DNA of 64,000 bases from Psychrobacter namhaensis (GCF_016107545.1 NZ_JABASS010000002.1:248001-312000), one strand, 5' to 3'; shown: positions 28,496 through 38,200, counted from the first letter of the stretch. The notes: generated by a model not told the origin, from the letters alone. Program-made: numbers and translations.

Positions 28496-29365
28496 ATGAG
28501 TGAAACCCAACCATTTGACCAACCAATGACAGAACCTGTCGACACTGACTCTTCTGTCATGCAAGATACCAATACAACTGCAGAAAGTGAGCAGTATGAA
28601 CGCCGTTTCCAAGGAACACGGACACTCTACGGCGCGTCTACAGTGGATACTTTTGCCGCCGCCCATGTCTATGTTATTGGCATCGGGGGCGTTGGCTCTT
28701 GGGCAGCTGAAGCGTTGGCTCGAACGGCAGTCGGTACGGTTACGTTGATTGATTTGGACGTGTTGGTGGCCTCTAACGTCAATCGGCAGCTACCAGCGCT
28801 AGACAGTACCTTTGGTCAAAGCAAAATTGCAGCGATGGCAACGCGTATGCGTGAGATTAACCCAAAGGTAACCCTAAACTTAATTGATGATTTTTTGACG
28901 GTAGACAATGTAGAGAGAATACTGCCCAGTCGTCATGAAGCAAAATCCGCTGCAGCAGCAGGCAGGCCTATTGTGGTGCTAGATTGTGTCGATGATATGC
29001 ATGCTAAGCTCGCCATTGCCCTGCATTGCCGTTTTAATAAACTAAAGCTGGTCTGCGCCGGCGGGGCTGGTGGTAAAACAGACCCGACTCAGATCAGGGT
29101 CAGCGACTTACGCGAGAGTTACCAAGATCCACTGCTTGCCAAACTACGGAATAAGCTACGCCATGAAAAAGGCATCAATAGCACGCTAAAGGAAAAGTTC
29201 GGTATCAAATGTGTGTATTCTGTAGAGCCGCCGCGCGTAGATAAACACTGCCAAACAGGTGGCCTGCACTGTGGCGGTTATGGCTCAGCAGTCGTTGTTA
29301 CATCCGTGGTAGCGATGATGATGGTGAGTGAAGCGTTACAGTTGCTGATAAAACAGACGGTGTGA
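28496..29365 (+). CDS. tcdA: tRNA threonylcarbamoyladenosine dehydratase TcdA/CsdL
   Basis: 289 residues from the ATG at 28496 (a GTG one codon earlier is possible). It is an E1-like/ThiF fold with the nucleotide motif IGIGGVGSWAAEAL near residue 63, then DLDVLVASNVNRQLPAL. FGQSK and VLDCVDDMHAK follow. The enzyme uses ATP to cyclise t6A37 of tRNA to the hydantoin ct6A. Near the C-terminus, CVYSVEPPR is typical of TcdA. The CsdA/CsdE sulfur partners are not nearby. The first 35 residues are an acidic extension not usual for the family. Confidence 0.92.
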   Translation: MSETQPFDQPMTEPVDTDSSVMQDTNTTAESEQYERRFQGTRTLYGASTVDTFAAAHVYVIGIGGVGSWAAEALARTAVGTVTLIDLDVLVASNVNRQLPALDSTFGQSKIAAMATRMREINPKVTLNLIDDFLTVDNVERILPSRHEAKSAAAAGRPIVVLDCVDDMHAKLAIALHCRFNKLKLVCAGGAGGKTDPTQIRVSDLRESYQDPLLAKLRNKLRHEKGINSTLKEKFGIKCVYSVEPPRVDKHCQTGGLHCGGYGSAVVVTSVVAMMMVSEALQLLIKQTV

Positions 29366-29388
29366 GGCTGCGCGCCTGATATTATTTA

Positions 29389-31206
29389 ATGGAGTCTATC
29401 TTGTCTATGTTTAACTCACCTACACACAGTTACCCAGTAGCGGTAGATGAAGAAGAACGCATTAATAAGCTGAGGAAGTATCGGGTACTCAATAACAATG
29501 ATGAGCCTGCTTTTGAGCGCCTTATTGCGCTGGCAAAGCTGTTTTTTGACATGCCAGTAGTTGCCATCTCCTTCATGGATGAAGATACCCAATATTTAAA
29601 ATCTGCCCTTGGACTTGATGGGGTGTGCCAAACGACGCGTGAAATCGCTATTTGCAATTATACGGTACTCTCTAACGAGGTTTTTATAGTACCGGACTTA
29701 GCAAAAGACAGTCGGTTTAGCCAAAATCCGTTAGTGACAGGGTCTCCTTATTTGCGGTTTTATGCGGGCGCGCCCATCATTTTGCATGAGAACAATAAAA
29801 GCTACCGTTTAGGCTCTTTATGTGTGATGGATATGAAGCCGAACCATCACTTTGATGACCAACAAGCGCAGGTATTGGCTCAATTTGCGATGATGGCAGC
29901 CGATGCCTTGCAACTACAGGATAAGCAGCGCGAAGCTAAACATGCCAATGAGATGAAGTCAGATTTTTTGGCCAATATGAGTCATGAAATCCGCACCCCA
30001 ATGAATGGTATCATTGGTATGGTAGAGATGCTAGGGGAGACTACACTTAGCACTGAACAACAAGAGTACGTGGATAACATCAAAGTGTCTAATGAGCATT
30101 TGATGGCCATTATCAATGGGATTTTAGACTTATCGAAAGTAGAGTCGGGAAAAATGACCATTGATTCTGTGCCAGTTAATTTGTCTGCATTGTGCAATGA
30201 GGTGGTCAGCCTCTTTGCGGTCAAAGCCCGTCAGCGCGGTTTGATTTTAGACTACCACTATACTGAGTCGTTATCGACTTATGTGCAAGGAGACCCAGTA
30301 CGCCTCAAACAAATCCTAGCAAATCTCGTCAATAATGCCATTAAGTTTACTCGTGAAGGTGGGCGAGTGAGTATCGATGTCAAACACGTGCCCAACTGCC
30401 ATTGTAACGATCATGATGACCAACGTTCTAAAGAGTATGAATTTACGAGCGCTCAAAAAAGCAGTTCGGGTAAAGTTACCACTACCAGTGTGCCTAATGA
30501 AGCCATGACCTTATGTATCGAAGTCACAGATACGGGGGTGGGTATCAAAGCCGAATCATTGGAGGCGATATTTGATGCCTATGATCAGGCAAATAAATTC
30601 ACCCACCGGCTCTATGGCGGTACTGGTCTTGGGCTGTCTGTGTGTAAATCGTTGGTTGATTTGATGGGGGGCTATATCGATGTAGATAGCAAAGTTGGGG
30701 TCGGTACGACTTTTAGTGTTTTATTGCCGCTACCTTCTATCGATGAGCATCAATATGAGGCGTGGCAGGGCTTAAACGATTTGTCCATCATTGCGCCCAC
30801 CCATGAGCGTGCGGGGCATATATTATTGGTTGAAGATGATACGGTCAATGCGATTATCGCTAAAAAAGCGCTAAACAACAGTGGTCATACCGTCACTCAT
30901 GTCACGGATGGACAACAAGCCATTGAGATTTTTGCTTTGTCGCCTGAGCGCTATGACGTTATTTTGATGGACCATCACATGCCAATTTTGGATGGTGTAC
31001 AGGCCACAATCAAACTGCATGAACTCTACGATCCCCAGACACTACCGCCCATTATTGCTTTGACTGCCAATGCGATGGATGGCGAGCGCAAAAAATATCT
31101 AAACGTTGGCATGCAGGATTATTGCACTAAGCCTTTTAAACAAGAACAGTTGAATGCGTTGGTTCAATACTGGCTGATCCAAAAACAATCCTCAGCAGAA
31201 GAATAG
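29389..31206 (+). CDS. Hybrid sensor histidine kinase (GAF-HisKA-HATPase-REC)
   Basis: 605 residues, soluble. A GAF domain (about 25-175) is followed by HisKA with the phospho-acceptor His199 in MSHEIRTPMNG. The HATPase domain has N-box NLVNNAIKFT, G1 DTGVGI and G2 GGTGLGLSV. A receiver domain (about 475-600) has its phospho-acceptor Asp528 in ILMDHHMP. About 40 residues rich in His, Asp, Ser and Thr are inserted in the HATPase domain between the N-box and G1. There is no HPt domain, so a separate phosphotransfer protein is expected. It begins 23 bases after tcdA, so both may share a transcript. Confidence 0.92.
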   Translation: MESILSMFNSPTHSYPVAVDEEERINKLRKYRVLNNNDEPAFERLIALAKLFFDMPVVAISFMDEDTQYLKSALGLDGVCQTTREIAICNYTVLSNEVFIVPDLAKDSRFSQNPLVTGSPYLRFYAGAPIILHENNKSYRLGSLCVMDMKPNHHFDDQQAQVLAQFAMMAADALQLQDKQREAKHANEMKSDFLANMSHEIRTPMNGIIGMVEMLGETTLSTEQQEYVDNIKVSNEHLMAIINGILDLSKVESGKMTIDSVPVNLSALCNEVVSLFAVKARQRGLILDYHYTESLSTYVQGDPVRLKQILANLVNNAIKFTREGGRVSIDVKHVPNCHCNDHDDQRSKEYEFTSAQKSSSGKVTTTSVPNEAMTLCIEVTDTGVGIKAESLEAIFDAYDQANKFTHRLYGGTGLGLSVCKSLVDLMGGYIDVDSKVGVGTTFSVLLPLPSIDEHQYEAWQGLNDLSIIAPTHERAGHILLVEDDTVNAIIAKKALNNSGHTVTHVTDGQQAIEIFALSPERYDVILMDHHMPILDGVQATIKLHELYDPQTLPPIIALTANAMDGERKKYLNVGMQDYCTKPFKQEQLNALVQYWLIQKQSSAEE

Positions 31207-31252
31207 GGGCAAAGTGCTCTATTAAGGGGCATCCATAGTGACCGCCCCACGT

Positions 31253-31294
31253 AAAAAAAGCGGAGCCACTTATCACGTGGTTCCGCTTTTTTAT
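31253..31294. terminator. Bidirectional terminator between the hybrid kinase and efp
   Basis: AAAAAAGCGGA, CCAC and CGTGG, TCCGCTTTTTT fold into a long hairpin with A and T runs on both sides. It lies between two converging genes (ends at 31206 and 31352) and can serve both. Confidence 0.88.
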
Positions 31295-31351
31295 TGAGAA
31301 CTAGAGAACAGCCATTTATTGTTTAAAGGCGATGCTATAGTTTACAGGTGA

Positions 31352-31924
31352 TTAGTTGACGCGAGTTTGGTAGTCACCAGTGCGAGTGTCGACACGTACA
31401 ATTTCGCCTTGTTGTACAAACAAAGGTACACGTACTACCGCACCGGTTTCTAGCTTAGCAGGCTTACCACCACCGCCAGAGGTATCACCGCGCACGCCAG
31501 GATCCGTTTCCGTGATTTGTAATTCAACAAAGTTAGGCGGGGTGACTGATAAAGGCGTGCCGTTGAATAAGGTAATAACGCATAGGGCATTGCTATTTTC
31601 TTTTAGCCATTGAGGCGCATCACCCATCGCATTTTTGTCCGCTTGGATTTGCTCAAAGCTCTCTGGATGCATAAAATGCCAAAACTCACCATCGTTATAT
31701 AGATAGTTCATTTCAGTGTCCATCACGTCAGCAGCCTCTAAGCTGTCGCCTGATTTAAACGTTTGTTCCAATACTTTACCACTACGAAGATTACGCAACT
31801 TGACGCGGTTAAAGGCTTGGCCTTTACCAGGTTTGACAAACTCGTTTTCAAGGATGGCGCAAGGATTGCCATCGAGCATAACTTTTAGACCAGCTTTAAA
31901 TTCATTCGTAGAAAAACTTGCCAC
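31352..31924 (-). CDS. efp: Elongation factor P
   Basis: 190 residues with three β-barrel domains. The domain I loop reads VKPGKGQAF, and its Lys34 is the residue that EpmA/EpmB beta-lysylate. The protein relieves ribosomes stalled at polyproline stretches. The start is GTG at 31924, with AGGAG well placed upstream. efp is transcribed divergently from epmB, its modification gene, with 157 bases between them. epmA, the ligase for the same modification, is not in the window. Confidence 0.97.
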   Translation of the reverse strand: MASFSTNEFKAGLKVMLDGNPCAILENEFVKPGKGQAFNRVKLRNLRSGKVLEQTFKSGDSLEAADVMDTEMNYLYNDGEFWHFMHPESFEQIQADKNAMGDAPQWLKENSNALCVITLFNGTPLSVTPPNFVELQITETDPGVRGDTSGGGGKPAKLETGAVVRVPLFVQQGEIVRVDTRTGDYQTRVN

Positions 31925-32020
31925 AAGAGACTCCTAGGGGTTGTAAATATGATGATAGGTCGTGCTTACTGTACAAAATGCTGTGGTTACGCCAAGTGCT
32001 TAGAAGGTAACGGCTATACT

Positions 32021-32050
32021 TTGATAGGGTACACCGTAAGGGCGTATAAT
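32021..32050 (+). promoter_or_regulatory. epmB: Likely sigma-70 promoter of epmB
   Basis: TTGATA (32021-32026) and TATAAT (32045-32050) are 18 bases apart and end 31 bases before the epmB ATG. The -10 box sits inside the inverted repeat GGCGT-ATAATA-ACGCC (32041-32056), which could be an operator or, with the TTTT after it, a weak terminator. Confidence 0.5.
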
Positions 32051-32081
32051 AACGCCTTTTAGGCACAGATAGTAGGCTGTC

Positions 32082-33089
32082 ATGATAAACCATTTAATCA
32101 CACAAAAAAACTGGCAAACGCAATTATCCGAAGCCATTACCTCCGTTGATGAGCTGCTAAGCATCCTACAGCTCGAATCCCTACGCGCAGAGGTCTATGT
32201 GCCTAAGCACTTTGAGCTGCGAGTACCGCGCGATTTTGTGACAAAAATGACCATTGGTGATCGTAATGATCCTTTATTAAAACAGGTTTTGCCAGACCAA
32301 CGTGAGCAGATCAAGGTAACGGGCTATGTGGCGGATCCCCTAAGCGAGAACACGCAAAATCCAGTAAAAGGGATGCTTCATAAGTACCAGTCGAGAGTGT
32401 TATTGACCATTACGGGCGCTTGTGCGATTCACTGTCGCTACTGCTTTCGTCAGCATTTTGACTACAGTGCCAATATGCCAACGGCGGATGCGAAAGAGAA
32501 TATTATTAACTACATTACCGCCCATCCTGAGATTAATGAAGTGATTTTAAGTGGCGGCGATCCGTTAAATGTGACAAACAGGCGTTTATTTGCGTGGTTA
32601 GATACGCTAGAGGCCATACCGCAGCTCACCACAGTTCGGCTACACACTCGTCTGCCTCTGGTCATTCCAGCGCGTTTAGACGAGGCACTATTGGACCGAC
32701 TGTCTCAAAGCCGCTGTCATATCGTGATGGTGATTCACTGTAATCATGCCAATGAAATCGATGTCATGACGGCACAGTACCTACAGCGCGCTCGGGTAGC
32801 TGGCGTTACTCTGCTCAATCAAGCGGTCTTATTAAAAGGGGTTAATGACAGCGTTGAGGCTCAAACACAATTGAGCCAGCGTTTGTTTGCCTCTGGGGTG
32901 CTGCCTTATTATTTGCATGTCTTAGACAAAGTGGCGGGTGCAGCTCACTTTGATCACGAGGTGCGCTCGGCAGTTGCGCTCTATTGGTCATTGCTGGCGG
33001 CACTGCCCGGTTATCTAGTACCTAAGCTGGTCAGAGAGCTGCCCAATAGACCTTTTAAGGTGCCGATTGATATTTACAGTGACACTTAA
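32082..33089 (+). CDS. epmB: EF-P beta-lysylation protein EpmB (lysine 2,3-aminomutase-like)
   Basis: 335 residues. The radical SAM cluster motif is C114-x3-C118-x2-C121 in CAIHCRYC. SGGDPLN follows, and the C-terminal part HFDHEVRSAVALYW matches the PLP-binding lysine aminomutase fold. EpmB converts (S)-alpha-lysine to (R)-beta-lysine for attachment to Lys34 of EF-P. The neighbouring divergent efp gene supports this over a catabolic aminomutase. The length is that of EpmB; catabolic enzymes are longer. Confidence 0.95.
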   Translation: MINHLITQKNWQTQLSEAITSVDELLSILQLESLRAEVYVPKHFELRVPRDFVTKMTIGDRNDPLLKQVLPDQREQIKVTGYVADPLSENTQNPVKGMLHKYQSRVLLTITGACAIHCRYCFRQHFDYSANMPTADAKENIINYITAHPEINEVILSGGDPLNVTNRRLFAWLDTLEAIPQLTTVRLHTRLPLVIPARLDEALLDRLSQSRCHIVMVIHCNHANEIDVMTAQYLQRARVAGVTLLNQAVLLKGVNDSVEAQTQLSQRLFASGVLPYYLHVLDKVAGAAHFDHEVRSAVALYWSLLAALPGYLVPKLVRELPNRPFKVPIDIYSDT

Positions 33090-33283
33090 TAAGAGCGCTG
33101 TGTTATATTAAAAAAATTAGTCAACAAAGAGTGGTTATTAGGAAGTAGGTAGATCAGTTTGGTTGTAAGGCGCGCGGGTTCAACAGTAGTATTCTCTACG
33201 AGTAGCCAAACCTTATGTTATGACTAAAATTTGTCTCATTTGTAGGTTAAAATGAGGTCACGCCCTAGTTACTAGGAATACTG

Positions 33284-35110
33284 ATGATCACTTTATCGAC
33301 TTTGCAAGCGTATCTATCTGCTCCAGAATCCCTATCCCCTTCCACGAATCAGTCGGTCAATGGCCAAGCGCATTATTTGCTCAAGTTGTTGACCACCTTA
33401 CCTTCACAAACACAAGCGAGACAAGCTGAGCACTTAGAAAAAGTACTCACGATATTACGCGGGACCAATATAGACGAGCAGCAACGTCTTAAACTCACAG
33501 CGGCTGTGATCGCAGCCTCAGACCAACTGATTGCCACGCTACGGCAGTACTATATTTACGAAACAGGAGCGCTCAGTGATGCTCAGTTAGCGTATGTGGC
33601 TCAGACAAAGTCATTGTACTATCTCACTATTATGGTCTATGACACAGTGATACGCCATAAAACAGCACGGCTAAAATCTCAGCACAAACCCTCCAAAAAC
33701 AAAGGCTGGCAGCGCTACTTTAAGACCGATAAGCCGGCATCAATGACGCTTGCTGTTGCTATTTACCAAACACTGCTAATGTACCAAAAACTACTGGGTG
33801 AAGATGCGATTTGCTATCAAGCCGCCTCACCTTACTTATGGTCAAAAATCAATCAGCTGTACCATCTTGCTTATCAGTACCACCTAGCTGACATTGATGT
33901 GAGAGCAACTGGGATCATAGTCACCCACGCTGCTAACACGATACATCAGTTATACTGCCAAATTTGTTTGCACAGCTTGTTAAATATGTGTGCCATGCGT
34001 CGTCCGCATATCCTACTCGCACAACGTTTGTTACCTGACTGGGCCAAGCACCTCGTTGCAACGATAGAGCCAAAAACTGAGACACGGGTATTTGTAGACT
34101 TGCAAGGTAATCATCCGCCCACCTATCTGACGGCCAATTCCGATATCAATCCATACGACGATTGCTGCCACTATTTATTTATAGACTTGGTACCGATGGT
34201 TGAGTATTTTGAATCCCGTATAAAGGCCTTATGTAGTGAGAACAGCGAAGGGGTTGAGTGTTATTTGTTAAATAAAATATCGATGATGATCGCTTATCGA
34301 TATTTACAGCGACCATTCACGCAAGCGGCTAAGACTCAGGCCAAACGAGCGGCCACTTTGGTTACAGGCTTTAACAACATTCATTACCGTGTGAGTTGTT
34401 CGCCCAGCTTTGCAAGCTTGATTGCTACGGAGCAGCTGCCGGAAGAACAGCGCCCTCGTTACGATACCGTTAGTCAGAAACAAGCCAGTATTGACGTAGT
34501 CATCAGCGAAGCTGTTGATGGTCACGGTGATAACTCCGTGTTTCGTACCCTACAATTATCAGAAACATCAGACAGGGGATTGGCTGTTAAAAAAGGGGTA
34601 TTACAGACAATATCAAGTTGTGCTGATGTCGTAGCGTGTGACACAGGTGTGCTGAATAAAGAGCCGCGCCGCAACGAAAAGGTTAATGCTGTGGTTGTTG
34701 ATAATGATGTGGCTACGACGGCACCGCCATCACTATACATGATGAGTCTGTTTTTAGTTTGCCGATCTGACCCGATCACACCACCTGATTGGACACTGGG
34801 GGTCGTGCGCTGGCTGAATCTTGATACTAAGCGTCCAATGATTGAGTGGCAAGTGCTGGGACATAAGCTAGTGGCTTGTGGAGTGCGCTTAGAAGGTAGA
34901 AAAACGCGTGGTCGTCATTTTGTCCCAGCGTTTATTGTTGGTAAGAGCGAGCAGCTACAAACCACGGGTACCCTGATAGTGCCGACCTCCTACTTTCAGA
35001 CGGATGATAGAGTCATCATGCGTGTTAACACGAAACAAACCCCGCTGCGTCTGGGGCCCAGATTGTTTATCACGGATGAATTTAGCCAGTATGAGGTGGT
35101 CAGACTATAG
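33284..35110 (+). CDS. Large protein of unknown function, upstream of the FimX-like gene
   Basis: 608 residues, not recognised. There is no signal peptide or membrane helix. Residues about 1-330 are mainly helical, with many Leu, Gln and Tyr (repeat-like DAQLAYVAQTKSLYYL). A mid segment (about 390-480) is variable and polar. The last 110 residues (from PDWTLGVVRWLNLD to YEVVRL) alternate polar and hydrophobic and look like a small β-barrel, in the style of PilZ but without a convincing RxxxR motif. It is followed on the same strand by the FimX-like gene after 320 bases, which suggests a related role. AGGAA precedes the ATG. Confidence 0.75.
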   Translation: MITLSTLQAYLSAPESLSPSTNQSVNGQAHYLLKLLTTLPSQTQARQAEHLEKVLTILRGTNIDEQQRLKLTAAVIAASDQLIATLRQYYIYETGALSDAQLAYVAQTKSLYYLTIMVYDTVIRHKTARLKSQHKPSKNKGWQRYFKTDKPASMTLAVAIYQTLLMYQKLLGEDAICYQAASPYLWSKINQLYHLAYQYHLADIDVRATGIIVTHAANTIHQLYCQICLHSLLNMCAMRRPHILLAQRLLPDWAKHLVATIEPKTETRVFVDLQGNHPPTYLTANSDINPYDDCCHYLFIDLVPMVEYFESRIKALCSENSEGVECYLLNKISMMIAYRYLQRPFTQAAKTQAKRAATLVTGFNNIHYRVSCSPSFASLIATEQLPEEQRPRYDTVSQKQASIDVVISEAVDGHGDNSVFRTLQLSETSDRGLAVKKGVLQTISSCADVVACDTGVLNKEPRRNEKVNAVVVDNDVATTAPPSLYMMSLFLVCRSDPITPPDWTLGVVRWLNLDTKRPMIEWQVLGHKLVACGVRLEGRKTRGRHFVPAFIVGKSEQLQTTGTLIVPTSYFQTDDRVIMRVNTKQTPLRLGPRLFITDEFSQYEVVRL

Positions 35111-35430
35111 ACTGTTTATGGTTTTATTAAAAACAGCCATGTAGTGATATAAAGAAGTGACTCCTTAGATTTTCTTTTATACTCTCCCACTAGATAATGA
35201 TGATAAGTTAACCTGCAACCCGTTGGATTATTGTCTATAATGACTGGTAGTATTACGCCAGTCTATGTGTTGCCTTTGGCTGACCAGCATGGCATCCTAA
35301 TCTCAACAAGCATGCCCGTATGATAAAAGTCGCTTAGCCTAATTCCCATAGTGCTTGCTTGATTTTTGCCAAAGGTATCCGGTTTTAATAGTCAGACATA
35401 AAAAAGATCACAAGATTCAAAAGGCTTCTT
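35111..35430. other. 320-base region between the 608-residue gene and the FimX-like gene
   Basis: No gene is seen. A TATAAT hexamer lies at 35236-35241, without a clear -35 partner. There is a weak hairpin (CTGTTT / AAACAG) just after the first gene. The FimX-like gene probably has its own promoter here. Confidence 0.45.
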
Positions 35431-37518
35431 ATGCGCACTCAGTCCGTCTTAAACCTATTAGTCATCGATGACGATCAGCTCTACGCTGAGCGCCTTGTGC
35501 ACTTGTTAGATGGTTATTATGACACCATAAACTTGGGGTTTTTAGACGATAAAGAGGAGCTGTTAAAGCTGCTGCGGCAACCTTGGGATGTATTGGTATT
35601 TGGCAACGCCTATGATATGAGCTTTACGGATGTCGTGGGCATCGTACAAGAGCAAGGTGTTGATCTGCCGATGATCTGCCTGATGAATGAAGAGATGGCA
35701 GCGAGTGCTAATGATGACGAAGGATTCCCTGATATTATTAGCGGTACGATGGTCAAGGCTCTTAAAGTAGAGCAAGAAATGGCCGTGGTGATGTCTATTT
35801 GTTTGCAGCACGACAACTTACGTAGTCGCCGCGAGCTCAAAATGTTACGGCGTGTACTCTCTGAAGCAGAGCAACGTGCGAATGTCTTGATTAAAAACTC
35901 TAAAAGTGCGGTTGCCTACATAGACCAAGGTATCCATATCTTTGCCAACGATCCTTATCTGCAGCTTTTTGGTTTTGAGTCGATGAATGATGTCATCGGC
36001 GTGCCTATTATTGATCTGATTGCTGGTGGTGATAACGTTAAGGGTTTCAAAAAATTCTTACGTCAATTCGATAAAGGCAGCCGTCAAGAAGTCGAGTTTG
36101 AGTTTGAAAGCGTGCGGACGGACGGTAGTACCTTCGAGGCGAAATTACAGCTGGCCGCTGCGACCTTAGATGGCGAGCCGGTGACTCAGGTCATTATTCA
36201 ACAGAATAACACTAACAGTGCTGAGGTTGCTAAGCGGTTGGCAGAGGCTGAGCGTAAAGACAGCTTGACTGGCATTGACAATCGCCGCGGCTTTGAAGAG
36301 GAGATGGCAAGAGTACACCAGCAAGCGCGGCAAGGTCAGCTGACGGCGGCACTATTATATATACAGCTCGATAATATCGGTAAGATTAGCAGTAGCTTGG
36401 GTTTGCAAGGAATAGATGCGACCGTGAAGCAGGTCGCCTACACGTTAGATGAATTGATAACAGACGGACATGTGAGCCGTTTTAGCGACACTGGCTTTAC
36501 TGTATTGGTAGAAGATAAGACAGCCGCTGAGCTTAAAAAACTGGCTGAGGTTATTGGTTCGCGTATCCGCGACATGCTTATCGAAGTGGATAAGCGTACG
36601 ATCAGTACCACTGTTAGTATTGGTATTGTCAAAATTGAACAAAATACAGCAGAGCCTAGTGTGGTGCTTGAGCGTGCTATGGATGCTATTCATCAGGTCA
36701 TGGTGGAAACCTCTAATCATGGCGGCACTTATCATATGTACGACCCAAGCGAACATGCCAATAGTGATGATCACGCGCTTGCTGAGTCTTTGATTGATGC
36801 CATTGCCAATAATCGCTTTGAGCTTTCATTTCAACCAATATATGACATTAATAATGATCGTAGTGATTTCTTTGAAGTGTATCTGAAATTGCCGCTGGCA
36901 GATGCTGACAACACAGTATTGACCCCTGATCAGTTTATGGGCGTTGCCAAGACCCATAACTTGCTCGAAAAGATAGATCGCTGGGTGTTGATTAATGCGT
37001 GTAAAAAAGTCAATGAGGTACGTAAGAACCATCCTGAAGCCCGTCTGTTGATGCAATTGACCAGCGCTTCATTAATCGATAAAAAGCTTCCCAATATTGT
37101 CAGTCAGCTGATAAAAGCGGTGGGCGGTGCCGCTGGTACGCTAACTCTTCAGTTTAACGAAAAAGCTATCTCGGATCATTTAACCGTCGCGAAAACGCAG
37201 TTTTCCGCACTGAGTCAAGTCGGCTGTCAGATGGGTATTAACAACTTTGGTTCTTCGGCCAAATCTATAGAAATCGCCAGCTTTGTACAGCCAGACATGG
37301 TGCGTTTGGCCCGCAGTTATACAGAAGGTCTTGAGTCAGCGGATAATTTGGAAGCGGTTAAGTCCCTTATCGTGCGTACCAACGACATCAATGTCGATGT
37401 GTTGATGCCTTATATTGAAGATGCCGCGACCATGTCCATTTCATGGAGCGTGGGCGCGCGTTATCTGCAAGGGTATTACTTAGAAGAGCCGAGCAGCACT
37501 ATAAAGGTTGTGAATTAA
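35431..37518 (+). CDS. FimX-like REC-PAS-GGDEF-EAL protein with degenerate catalytic motifs
   Basis: 695 residues. The order is receiver-like (about 5-125), PAS (about 145-250), GGDEF (about 265-430) and EAL (about 450-690). The receiver lacks the phospho-acceptor Asp: DVLVFGNAY has Gly near residue 58. The GGDEF signature is SDTGF (352-356) and the EAL triad is EVY (482-484), so neither synthesis nor hydrolysis of c-di-GMP is expected. The same pattern is known for P. aeruginosa FimX, which binds c-di-GMP through its EAL domain and controls type IV pilus assembly. A terminator follows. The function is inferred from domain order and the degenerate motifs. Confidence 0.88.
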   Translation: MRTQSVLNLLVIDDDQLYAERLVHLLDGYYDTINLGFLDDKEELLKLLRQPWDVLVFGNAYDMSFTDVVGIVQEQGVDLPMICLMNEEMAASANDDEGFPDIISGTMVKALKVEQEMAVVMSICLQHDNLRSRRELKMLRRVLSEAEQRANVLIKNSKSAVAYIDQGIHIFANDPYLQLFGFESMNDVIGVPIIDLIAGGDNVKGFKKFLRQFDKGSRQEVEFEFESVRTDGSTFEAKLQLAAATLDGEPVTQVIIQQNNTNSAEVAKRLAEAERKDSLTGIDNRRGFEEEMARVHQQARQGQLTAALLYIQLDNIGKISSSLGLQGIDATVKQVAYTLDELITDGHVSRFSDTGFTVLVEDKTAAELKKLAEVIGSRIRDMLIEVDKRTISTTVSIGIVKIEQNTAEPSVVLERAMDAIHQVMVETSNHGGTYHMYDPSEHANSDDHALAESLIDAIANNRFELSFQPIYDINNDRSDFFEVYLKLPLADADNTVLTPDQFMGVAKTHNLLEKIDRWVLINACKKVNEVRKNHPEARLLMQLTSASLIDKKLPNIVSQLIKAVGGAAGTLTLQFNEKAISDHLTVAKTQFSALSQVGCQMGINNFGSSAKSIEIASFVQPDMVRLARSYTEGLESADNLEAVKSLIVRTNDINVDVLMPYIEDAATMSISWSVGARYLQGYYLEEPSSTIKVVN

Positions 37519-37580
37519 ACTAAATATTGCCTAATAGTTTGGTGGTCAGGTCCAGCCAACCAGTATTACTGCTGTCGTTT

Positions 37581-37627
37581 AAGCGTTATTTGTTGGTGTA
37601 AATACTGATAAATAACGCTGTATTTTT
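37581..37627 (+). terminator. Likely terminator of the FimX-like gene
   Basis: AGCGTTATTT pairs with AAATAACGCT around a loop of about 18 bases, followed by GTATTTTTA. It begins about 60 bases after the stop codon. Confidence 0.6.
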
Positions 37628-37741
37628 ATAAAAAGTTATTGATAAGTGACAAATGATTTTGCTTTATACGTGCTTGCTCATGGCATCATGATTTATGTCG
37701 CTCACTCATGACTGACACTCCTCAACCAAAGATTGCCAAAA

Positions 37742-38200
37742 ATGTTTAAGATCAGTAATTGTCAAGTAAGCGCTCTTTTTGCCGCTGTTTTATTACTCAC
37801 TGCTTGTGAGCGTGTGCCCCCTGATCACCGTGCTCCTGTGACATTGCCTCTATATACGGAGGGTGATGTTGATAATGGGGCGATCATCTATCAAGACGCC
37901 TGTGGCCAGTGTCATCAGCTCAATGCGGGTCTCAATAAAAAAGGGCCACAGCTGATGAACATATACGGAGCGCCAGCCGCTGACTTAGAGGATTTCACCT
38001 ATAGTCAAAGCTTAGAGCAATCAGGTTGGGTCTGGGACGCAAAAACCCTTGATCCTTACATTGCCGATGCCCAAAAAGTCATGCCAGACTCAAAAATGCT
38101 GTCAAACCCTATGCCTGATGCCAAAGAGCGTGCCGATGTGATCGCTTATCTGTCCTCGCTCCGTGCTGCGCCGCCGATCGTAGAAGACAGTACAAAGTAA
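37742..38200 (+). CDS. Cytochrome c lipoprotein
   Basis: 152 residues from the ATG at 37742 (a TTG three codons earlier is less likely). The N-terminus is a lipoprotein signal with lipobox LTAC, so Cys22 would be lipidated. The haem motif is CGQCH (54-58), and a Met ligand is probably in the VMPDSKM region near residue 122. The C-terminal helix ERADVIAYLSSL is typical of class I cytochrome c. It should be a membrane-anchored periplasmic electron carrier. The gene precedes the MoxR operon by 51 bases, which may be chance or co-transcription. Confidence 0.9.
   Translation: MFKISNCQVSALFAAVLLLTACERVPPDHRAPVTLPLYTEGDVDNGAIIYQDACGQCHQLNAGLNKKGPQLMNIYGAPAADLEDFTYSQSLEQSGWVWDAKTLDPYIADAQKVMPDSKMLSNPMPDAKERADVIAYLSSLRAAPPIVEDSTK

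Noticed and set aside
35431..37518. Active c-di-GMP cyclase and phosphodiesterase
   Set aside because: SDTGF and EVY replace GGDEF and EAL, so catalysis is not expected; a FimX-like binding role fits better.
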